Position numbers and translations under genes: made by a program | Notes under the pieces: generated by a model | Told to the model about the DNA's origin: nothing | The model's input: the letters and a program-made list of their open reading frames with translations, nothing else | Databases searched by the model: none | Shown here: piece after piece, positions 1 to 21,371 of the stretch | How the letters are laid out: each line of letters begins with the position of its first letter | How positions within the stretch are numbered: position 1 is the stretch's first letter | Assembly (NCBI RefSeq): GCF_001039355.2 | Contig: NW_019775533.1 | Coordinates: 126,425 to 190,424 of the forward strand | Source of the DNA: Lingula anatina | Taxonomy: Eukaryota; Brachiopoda; Lingulata; Lingulida; Lingulidae | Reading direction: 5' to 3' | Length of the DNA stretch: 64,000 nt

Positions 1-538
1 TTGCCCCCCCCCCCCCCCCAGTTTGTCTTAAATTGCTTATGTACCCAACCTGAGCTAAATGAGACAGCAATGTTTTACCTAATATATATATACCACAACC
101 AATCATCATGGTAATAGAAACTACTGGATCAACCTGTATGTGAATGTAGACTAACTGTTACTAATATAATAAAACTTGTTTACAATAAATCTGTTGGCTC
201 TGTCACTATTTACAAAAACAAATCTTAACCACAAGTCTCATACTGCACATATGAGGACTGCAAAAAAAGATGTTGACCAACTGTTGACAAAATGCATATT
301 CCACTTAAGCGCACCTGCCTCTAAATGTCCCAGTATTTGATTCAGTTGAATTCAGAATTAGATTCATTTACCAGCCTTTTACCTACCTATACCCTCTTAA
401 CAATGCATGTACCATCAAACTTGACATGAAAACATTGCAGTGAACAGAAACCCTGGAGATTCACCCCTATTGTACACACATTCAATACAAGAACCCTATG
501 GCCTTCCAATACCATGTGGCAAACACTGAAAAACTCAC
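1..538. other. non-coding flank; probable intron 1 of the minus-strand partial gene
   Basis: A run of C occupies about positions 7-19. On the minus strand this stretch follows the donor site of the 539-617 exon, so it is probably intron. I searched it by eye for the family's second exon (His-Phe-Cys-Gly-Ser-Thr motif) and did not find it. Confidence 0.4.
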
Positions 539-617
539 CTGCGTCGAGGGTAAACATCAAAAGCAAAAGTATCGGTAAAGAAATACATAATCCATGTGTT
601 GACTGTAGGCACTTCAT
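539..617 (-). CDS. first (signal-peptide) exon of a gene running off the left edge
   Basis: Reading the minus strand, an ATG at 617-615 opens 26 codons plus one base. They begin MKCLQSTHG, run into a hydrophobic core LPILLLLMFTL and end in DAG, directly followed by a gtgagt donor at 538-533. This is a classical secretory signal peptide. Length (79 nt) and ending phase (phase 1, a lone G) equal those of the first exon of gene D at 32154-32232, and the small residues at the cleavage site fit. The rest of the gene would lie left of position 1. I infer a further divergently oriented paralog of the cluster, but no ectodomain exon is visible, so any secreted or membrane protein is possible. Confidence 0.55.
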
Positions 618-1085
618 ATTTGGTTCTTCCTTATTAGTAGTCCCTCTTTGAACATCAAAGGGTGAAGCCCCAGTGGCGATATGTGCCTACGTCCACATGT
701 GCCGTCTGCCTCCCGTTACATCTGATTTGTGAGCAGGGATTGCTTTTTGTTAAATAAAATGATAAAACCTGAGCTAATCTGCTTTCAAGGAGAGCCGGTA
801 CAGTATAATGCTATTGGGGAGCCAATGCCGAGTTCTTTCTGTGGATCTTTTCATTTTCCTGAAATGTTATATTGTAGTAACTTAAAGTGGCCAGGATATT
901 TCTTAGGGAGAACTCAAAGAATTATGTATCAATGGAATTCATGTTCCAATGATTTCTTGGGGAGAGTCTGAGGAACATTATGTGTATCTGATTTTCTTCC
1001 ATCTGGTAAGATAAATCAGTGGCACAGCTGCTTGCAAACTCTTTTGCAGTTTATATCATAACTAATGTTTTATCTCTTGTGTCCA

Positions 1086-1089
<4 letters not shown>

Positions 1090-1166
<77 letters not shown>

Positions 1167-1204
1167 ATGGACCTAATGAGAGAAGGCCTCTCATTAGGTC
1201 ATTT

Positions 1205-1237
<33 letters not shown>
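1090..1237. repeat. (CT)n-(TG)n and (TG)n microsatellites flanking a small palindrome
   Basis: A CT run from about 1090 passes into a TG run ending near 1165. Then come 13-bp arms GACCTAATGAGAG (1170-1182) and their perfect reverse complement (1188-1200) around the loop aaggc, followed by a second TG run at about 1206-1237. Long open frames here are artefacts of the repeat. Confidence 0.9.
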
Positions 1238-1239
<2 letters not shown>

Positions 1240-2172
1240 CTGTTTGAATATGATTTTTTCAACTGTAAAGGTCTTTACAATTGTAGCAAAGCCAATTAAA
1301 AAATTAAATGTCATTTCACAATTTATTTTATAATATCTGAAAAAATTTAAATCCAATATTTTTTCATGCTGTCAAATGACATGCAAATTTTGTAATATGT
1401 GTTCATCAAAATCATAGAACTTTGAAACATCAGACCCGTTCTTGGATACAACTTGCAGGCATAAAGCCACATTTATCATGGCGGTAAACTAGTACTGGAA
1501 AACTAAAGATAAGCCAGGCCCTGAAAAGACTCCAAGTCATCGCAGTTGCCTGGGCCTTCTTTTATCAAACTAGCAAATCATGACAATTCTAAGGAATTAA
1601 AGCACCTTTTATTCTTGCTGAGAAGCATGAAAATGAACAAATCCCTAGAGGTTGTATAGTCCTATATTTCAAATCCCCAGGGTCGTGGTAAAAGTTGTAC
1701 CTGGAAAAAGTTGTAAATAAACACAATGGCTCAAAGTTGTCTGACTGTTGTGTCATATAACAAATCATGAATTATTGTTTGTTAATCAATAATTCCTTTT
1801 AAACAGAAACGCATCCCAGAAAAAGACAATGGGAGACACATTATTCCTTTTAGAAATAAGAGCAAATGCGTTACAGTACAAGCAAATATATTTTGCTGTG
1901 AAACCATTTTCCACTTAAACCTATATTCAACTGAGATGTGTGGATTAATTGTTATAAAAAATAAGAATGATTAATGAAACACAAACCAAACAGAGGTTCA
2001 GACAAAAGATATCTTTTTGTTGCATAGCATTTTAAAGAACTGCGTCTCTCTGCAATTTACATTTGAAGAGTTGCATTTGTTAGGTTGCAAAAAAAGTGAA
2101 TCTTTACATGTATGAATAAAAATATACAAACATTTGAACTATGCGCTGATCAAATGCTTTATATGCATAAAG

Positions 2173-2242
2173 ATTGAAAATAGGTTAATGCAATAACACA
2201 TAAAGAGTGCCTTATGTGTTATTGCATTAACCTATTTTCAAT
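2173..2242. repeat. perfect 31-bp inverted repeat with 8-nt loop
   Basis: Arms 2173-2203 and 2212-2242 are perfect reverse complements (core taggttaatgcaataacaca), separated by agagtgcc. It could be a miniature foldback element or the stem of a structured RNA; nothing decides between them. Confidence 0.85.
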
Positions 2243-4892
2243 GGATTTTTTTTTCACGAAGCAAGCTAACAACTTTGAACAAATGGCAGTGCAGTGTACA
2301 ATTTATTAATGCCACCTTTTCCTACTTCGAGAACACGCAAGAAATATGTGAGAAAAATACCTAAATCTCCAAGCAAAGACACAAGGACCATGCAATCTTA
2401 CACACACACAGTAAAGGTTTAAAAATGACTGGAGATTAATCTTACTATTGATTATTATACATCTGGGAAAACTTCTCTCTGTTGGGCTGAAAAGGCTTTC
2501 GTTAAGTAAATAGGTATACAAGCCATCAATCAATTCTACATAGCTGAAGAAATTAATCACCGCAGACTTCTCCATTTAACATGTAGTTCTGTCGGGTCAC
2601 GGAGGAGAAAAACGGCCTCGATGACACAACTGGGATTACGTCAATGGGTGACCTGTGATGGAAGTCGAAGTTTCAAGTACGTGCAAAGCTATCAATCAAA
2701 AGTTCTGAATTCGTAACATGAACTTCAAGGTGGTGTAAAAACAGTATACAATCAGGATGGAGAGAATTTTCTCCTCCACCCTTTGCAGATTTATCTCAAT
2801 AAAAACCGGTAGCAAAATACTTAGTCCTAGCCTTTATAAATATTCTCAATACTTTTTTCAGTCATTATCAAACAGAAAGTATAGTTTATATATGAGTCTT
2901 ATCAAATTCGTTGAAACAAGTTCAATCTATTTTCTTTTTCATTTTGGTAGACTGTAGTCAACTGTACAGTAGTTATTCTAAAGTCGTTAAGTGTGGTTTA
3001 TATGTCCACTTTTGGCATTGGTTAAACCATTCAAGATGACAATCGAACACAAAAAAACGCAATTACCTCTCCACAAGAACCGATCCAGTTGTAAAATAAA
3101 CCTCTCGGTATGAAAGGGGCTAAAATCGCTTCTCCTCATCATCCAAACACTCTTGATCTAGAGATGATATTATCCGCTTGCGGTTGGTTGTGATTGCGTA
3201 GCAGCACAACTAGCGCATTCTCAACAAATTTGTGGTCCTACATTAAAGTGGAAATAGAGTTCGATGGGGGAGGAGAAACAGCAATTTATCTTCTTATGAT
3301 ACCAGTCAGTATTTTTTATTGATGATCTGTGGTGTGCTCTCGTTTAGCCGTATTTTTATGCCTGATATAAAGAACTGCGTGCATTTTTGACAGCGACCCA
3401 TTTTGTAGAATTCGTATTAATTTCCCGTTGTTTTGCCAATGCTATAATTGTTTATTTGATGAGATCAAGCGAACTTTTTTGGGTCAGTTTAAGCCTTTTA
3501 AAAAAACTCATACATGGATTTTTGTTGAAATGAAAATTGCTTGGATCACCGATCTCACTTGAAAGAGCCATCCCAGAAAGAAATGCAGTTTTCTGGTCGA
3601 ATCACTTACTTTGAACCAGGTTGCTTCCGACTGTGCCGTGTTTGATTTGTATTTCCACTTAAAACAAAATTTCCGACAGAACTACCAACATTTTATGATC
3701 TTTAATTCGTTGTAAAATTTTAATTATAATATTTGTATAAACATAGAATGTTTTAATAATTTTAATTCTGCAAAAAATGCGTCAAGAACTGCATCTTGAA
3801 AAAAAATGTTCTATAACGACCTTCGAAAATGGATCGGTTCAAAAATTTTAGAAAAAAATAATAATAACAACTGGAGACTGGTATGAGACCACTAGTGACA
3901 GTTACCCTCATATTTCCTCTGGTGAAAAATACCATGACACGACCCCTTTCGAGAGTAAACTAAATGATATTTTACGTGATGTTCACTTGTTGATCCTGGA
4001 GCATTCATTCTGCATCCAGAGCGATGTTCGCGCGTCCTTTCTGAGCGGCCTTGCAGCGACCAACTTCTACTGCGTTCTTTTGTGCCATTGTTTTGAACAT
4101 GCTCAAAACTTTGCAGCGACCATAGCGTCTTCGGCGATGCTTGATCGTTCTGTGCGCGATCTTATTTTGAAAAAATAATTGATTAATATGTCGATACCCT
4201 CGATGTTTCACAGCTGTATCTCGTTAAAAGTTTACAGAGCCATATTATCTGAGTAAACAGCTTAAGATCTTAATATTGAGCTGTTGTTGAGGTATATACG
4301 TGTGTAAGTTAAGTGTTTGACTGCACCTTACACCACTAGAAAGTACAAAAATACAATACATTTTTGAATCCGACCTGTCAAAAAAATTAGAGCACAAGCC
4401 AGGATTTACAACGAGATATAACGCAACGCCCTACTGTCTGCGTGCGGTTAATAATAAAATAAAAGATATAATCGGCTATTCTAGGGATATGTACCACTTT
4501 TGTGAATTTAAATAGCCAAGGAGGTAAGGTAAATAGAATTCCCGTACCTCGATTAGAAAGTATTATTTTGAGTATTATTTTGACTCTTGCAAAGTTGAAT
4601 ATCAAATAACCCCCCAAAATATGTATTTAGCTAGGCTGAGAAATGTGGTGGAGGGTAACATAAACAGAAAACAATATATCACGCACCTGCTCAGATTACT
4701 TAAACGATACAAGCAATACAGGTGATTTAAAGAAAGTTTATTTTATTTTTAAATGGTACATTAAGCGCACGCTTGTGTTGTGACTACGTGTATTTTTTTT
4801 TTTTTTTTTTTTTTTCGAGACGCACTTTTCTCTTGGCGATACGTTTTCACACTACTGACTATCGTCAGGTGTAGTCTTTGTTACTAAAAAGC

Positions 4893-4923
4893 CAGTGGTT
4901 TTATTCAAGTGGACCGTCCTGTG
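4893..4923 (+). promoter_or_regulatory. conserved 5' leader of gene A
   Basis: The bases before the ATG (agtggttttattcaag, then ggaccgtcc) match the sequence before the ATG of gene E (43299-43329) almost base for base. The leader or core-promoter region was therefore copied with the gene. It supports both start-codon choices. No clear TATA box was identified. Confidence 0.45.
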
Positions 4924-16963
<12,040 letters not shown>

Positions 16964-17186
16964 CCCGGTGTGTTTTATTTGACCAGTTTTATACAGATAC
17001 TTTAATTTAATGTTTCCGTACAAAATAGGGCAATTGTTTCTCAGTTTTGAACCTATTTGCACCAAACGCTGCTGTGAACAGTATAAGGACATCGCCACAT
17101 GCAAAGATGATTTGTCTTATGTGTAGACTAATGTACAGTAATGTCCGTGTGCGATTTAAAACTAACATGTCACTGTTTTTTTCATA

Positions 17187-17192
17187 AATAAA
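17187..17192 (+). terminator. candidate polyadenylation signal of gene A
   Basis: AATAAA lies 224 nt after the stop codon of gene A, in an AT-rich context. It is the first such hexamer seen downstream. Confidence 0.5.
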
Positions 17193-17317
17193 TAATCAAA
17201 AATTTTAGTGAGTCTGGTTATTTAACGGGATCTGAAAGATTCCAACCCCTAGATGACGTCCCATAGGGATAGTAATCCCAGTTCACATTCGGTAAGTGCA
17301 ATCTGCTTAAAACTGAA

Positions 17318-17401
17318 TGACACGCCTCATCGTACAGCTAGGGGGTAATTAACTAATTAACTTGGCTTAATTATCCCCTAGCTGCTCGAGGAGGCGTGTC
17401 A
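17318..17401. repeat. 84-bp imperfect palindrome
   Basis: The outer arms TGACACGCCTC / GAGGCGTGTCA and inner arms CAGCTAGGGG / CCCCTAGCTG, then TTAATTA-rich bases, pair around a short centre. It could be a miniature inverted-repeat element or a replication- or recombination-prone cruciform. No target duplication was identified. Confidence 0.75.
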
Positions 17402-17943
17402 GACAATTAAGTCAAATAAGCTGACTTGACGAGTTGAATGAGAAGCTACGGTATATTTTGCACAGCAAATAGTCGAAAACCGACTGTTGCATTATGGTAT
17501 CCGCTACCTCTTAAAGACAATATTCAAGTTATACCCCGTAGAGTACCAGTCACAAACAGTTTGCCGAGCGATAAACATGTGTCAGCAACCACTTGATAAT
17601 TTTTGAAAACCGATTGCAGCGTGTTTAAATCGTGATAGGTCGTGCGCATCGTATACATAGTCATCCTTGTGGTGAGGATACCAAGTACTGGAAGGGTGTA
17701 AAATTGTATTTCCTGAAAATATTTTTTACTAATGATATTTAACCGATCTGTTATATATTATTTGTATGGATAATTTAAATGGTTGATAATGAATAGGAAT
17801 TATACGTTGCTGATTAATTTATTTTTATTTAACTGATATTTTTCATCATCAAGTGCACAAAAATCGGCCGTCACGTGTCAACGATCGCTGGCGACCTGTT
17901 GCCAACCCTATGCGAACATTTTAAAACCTATAAGCAATGACTC

Positions 17944-20900
17944 CGTCTGTCCTCCATCAAAACAGTTGCAAACATTTCCCAAGGTGAGGAGTGGTGATAA
18001 GAAACTAGAACATAATAATAATGATAATAATAATTAATAATGTCAGATTATCAAGTGTGTGTCTAAAATTCAGTTCACTAACAGCGGTGGATACCCGCAT
18101 GCTCATAAATGTAAATCTCTCCTTCTGAAAGAGAGCGATTTACAGAATTTTTCGGTTAAGCCATATGAAATTCATATGGCGTATTTGAAAAAACATTGCT
18201 AAATAGCCTTTGTTCCAATTGGTTGCTTCCTGCATGAGTAACGCAAAACCCAACCCCCTTTTTTTCTATCTCAGCCAAACTAAAAAATGCCTTACAATGC
18301 AGTCACTACCTGTAAGGGAATCGAACACAATCTGTCTGTAGGTCTTTTTAACCTGCCTCCCTGTTCAATTGTCGTCTTCGGAAAGTCTTCGACAGTCAAC
18401 GCCACAGCATACCAACCTCCGTCTCTGTACCCGTTCTCCGTGGACACCATGGGGATTGTGATGGTGCATGTCTCCTGGGATACATGTGATAAACAAACGG
18501 ACAAAAACAAAATACGATATCGTTCAATTTGAGTGATGAAGGCGATAGAAAAAAAAACAGTTCCGTATATCATGTTTTGCAAAATGTGTGCCTTATGACT
18601 ATTTTATAACAGCAGGGCAATAACCGTTCAAAATTAGTGAGATGTAGACTTGTAAGGAAAAGTTGGCGTCAATAAATGGTTTAAGAACCCCCTGATAGGC
18701 TAAATCCCATTTAAACGCAAACTTACCGTTTGATAACGTCAGATTTTCTACTACAGGCGTTACTTAGTCCTGTTATAAATATTTATTTACCCTGTCACAT
18801 GATAACCGACATATTGCGTGTTATTAACGCGATAGTCGTACCTCATCTAATATGGCACTCGGTAAAGAGTTACAAACACTCGCGCACTCTTTACAAGTCG
18901 CCCAACGACAGCGGACCGCGTCCCCGTCTGGATCTTGCACAGGGATCTGGAGCTGGATTTGGCAGCCGAACATGGCTCTGAAATTGGTGAGGTGTTATAC
19001 ATGCTTGGGAACATGTTCTTTTTGCTACTCTCCCCCCTTTTTTTAGCGTTACAAACATTTATACATATAGGGAATGGCAGCAATGGTTTCACTCTTTAAT
19101 TCCGTACCATTTCCGTTGACAATTTGTAAAGTTAGAATTGATCTTAGGATTACAAAAACATTTAACAATTCGCCTGTTGAATTATTGGCTAGTAAAAATA
19201 ACTATGACTTTTCACTATACTTGTCCTGGTGTTATCTTCCCTCTTTACACTTACCGTGGTAGACGTCTTAATTTGCGTCACAACATACGCAAACGGCATT
19301 TGCAACACTTTCTTTCAAGAGACCGATATGGGATTTTACCCTTTTTTGTCCAGGGCATTATTTCTCCTCATAACTTATATACTCAGAGGTAAGTATTTGA
19401 AGCCAATTTCCTGGCACCGACTTTTAATATTTATCGTTGTGATTAGATAGGCCTTAAGAAGGTGTTGATATCTGTTCAGATACAGGCCTACCCAACTACC
19501 AGACTCGGCACCGAATGATCCTGAATTCACCGGTAGATCAGACCACACTACCCGTTTTCAAGGTGTGAGTCAGTACGCATTACACAGTATCATACCCTGA
19601 ACAAATTTTGAGTGGTGATGCAATGCTTTTCAACCCCGCTGAGAATCGTCACTATCACATCGCGTACTAGGCAAGAGCGGTGTCGCGTCTGATACTGTGA
19701 AATGCGTACTGATACACAACTTGAAAACGGGTAGTGTGATCCGATTTACCGGTGAATTCAGGATCATTCGGTGCCGAGTCTGGTAGTTGGGTAGGCCTGA
19801 GATAGGGAAGATCTGTTTGAAATCGATACTACAATTTTCACCCAAAGGCGCTGCTACTAAGTCATCATCCCATCCCATCCCAAATGTGCAAATTCACCCT
19901 AATGATTTTTTTTTTACATATAGTTTTATTACCCCTTAACGAGATAACGTTTTGTTAATTTATTATTTAAGCGAATAAGGAAATAAATGTCAACGTACCG
20001 AATCCCCTTACGCCAGCTGGTAGCGAATTAGTGATTTCTGCGTGTGCGTTAGTCTGAGCGTAGAGCTATGAAACTTGGTGCCATTATTTTTGGTCTTGCT
20101 GTCCACCTACCTGTAAATGGCTTTACTTGCAGTTACAGGACTGTTGTTTGGATGACCGGTGTCACTTCTGCTGCCGAGGTTGACTACGGTTTGCACTCGC
20201 CAATTGCCGCCAATACCATAGTCTAATCTACGCCAACTGAAACCTTCATATCTGAATAAAATACAACCTATTACCAACTATGTAGTTTGATACTTTGAAG
20301 GTCTCAATATCAGGGCAGTTATGCAAGAGAACTACAAGTCAAAAGATATTCAGATAAACGAAAATTGTGTATAGCCACAACAACATGATATTCGTAAGAC
20401 TAATTTGCTTAATGATATTCTACAGTACAGGGTATTCAAGATATTTCCAAAAAATTAGTACACAAGTGTTTGAAAAGAACAATCATTGTTATGTTTGACT
20501 GTTAAATTTTTCTTAAGTCTAAAATTTGTTATCTTTGGTAGGAATATGTGTACAGAAAATTTTCTAACAAATTCCTCATTAATCATTAATTTATTTCTAG
20601 ACTGCCAGCTATCTAATTGTTTCTTGCTGGACCCCTAAAGTCAGTTTCTGAAAAAAAAGTATCAAAATCAGTGTGACATTTTGTCCACAATGTTGCTAAC
20701 AGACAAACAGACAAAAAAAATATAACCTCCTTGGCAGAGATAATAACTATGTAACCAATAATTAACTAGTCATAATAAGTTCACCTCGAGGACTTTGCAA
20801 ACTGCTTACCTCACCACGTACTCCCCCTGGTCAGGAAATGTATAGGAGAAACTATCAGCTCCTTGCTCCCAGTTTTCATGCACGCTAATGTCAGTGACAA

Positions 20901-21286
20901 CGTATTGATGGGCGGCTAAATTCTGAGTAGACCCACAGCCGGACAAACACCTCCACTGGCCTAAGGTAAATCTCCCCAGATGACCAATATTTTCTTCATT
21001 ACACCCAGTGCCACAAGGACCAGTCCCCAGCACCCAGGCAGACTGCCAATGAAAGTTAACCTGGACACAAAATGAGGAAGAAATGGTTGAAAATTCAAGA
21101 CATACTGTATGTACGTAATGCAGGGAATTATTTGTGTTATGTCACTGCAACAAACGTTTCTTTTTAGTCAAAATTAAAACTATTCTAATGACAGTAATTA
21201 AAATCTGCCTTTTGGAAAGTAGCTAACCTCGTTGAGTTTAGTAAGGGACGGCTTCCAACTTATTGTAGATCCACAAAAATGGTTTC
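17944..21286 (-). pseudogene. inverted truncated copy of the ectodomain (exons 2-7)
   Basis: On the minus strand, exons match 2-7 of the family: 21286-21228, 21060-20810, 20251-20111, 18977-18842, 18474-18310, and a broken exon 7 starting at 18004. The first five keep AG/GT borders, phases and open frame, including [32 protein letters not shown] and DPDGDAVRCRW. Exon 5 is one codon shorter (WATCKECAS). Exon 7 begins FLITTPHLGKC but hits TGA after 15 codons and dissolves near 17944. No signal-peptide, exon 8, EGF or membrane exon is recognised. It is probably a pseudogene; a short secreted product could exist only if an unseen first exon is used. Confidence 0.8.
19483..19799. mobile_element. 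317-bp inverted-repeat element with AGATA target duplication
   Basis: CAGGCCTACCCAACTACCAG at the left end recurs inverted at the right end. Inner arms also pair (cctgaattcaccgg / ccggtgaattcagg, actacccgttttcaa / ttgaaaacgggtagt). AGATA is present directly outside both ends (19478-19482 and 19800-19804), a good 5-bp target duplication. A second member is at 45220-45715. No coding capacity. Confidence 0.82.
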
Positions 21287-21330
21287 CTGGAAAAGTAAGA
21301 ATGTTTAGAATTTACCTTTTTTGCCTTCAG

Positions 21331-21370
<40 letters not shown>
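21331..21370. repeat. (ATA)n microsatellite
   Basis: About 13 ATA units. It lies just upstream, in the minus sense, of the first exon of the inverted copy. Confidence 0.9.

Positions 21371-21371
<1 letters not shown>

Larger units (their letters stand above)
618..4923. other. gene-poor stretch upstream of gene A
   Basis: No exon of the gene family and no other convincing coding segment was recognised. It holds a CT/TG microsatellite pair, a perfect hairpin at 2173-2242, a poly-T run at about 4793-4815, and at 4369-4470 a segment resembling the flank at 42440-42545 (shared words such as tccgacctgtca and caggattta). That suggests the flank was duplicated along with the genes. Confidence 0.5.

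Noticed and set aside
1019-1356. Open frames of about 100 codons on both strands
   Set aside because: They translate the CT/TG microsatellite into SLSL/CVCV/HTHT runs.
2306-2575. 89-codon minus-strand frame starting MEKSAVINFF
   Set aside because: No recognisable domain, signal or splice context; composition like the surrounding non-coding AT-rich DNA.
19138-19450. Several overlapping open frames of 60-84 codons on the plus strand
   Set aside because: They overlap each other in different frames, show no family motif, and lie in an intron of the inverted copy.
17944-21286. Inverted copy as a functional gene
   Set aside because: Stop in exon 7, and no signal, EGF or membrane exon recognisable on the minus strand.
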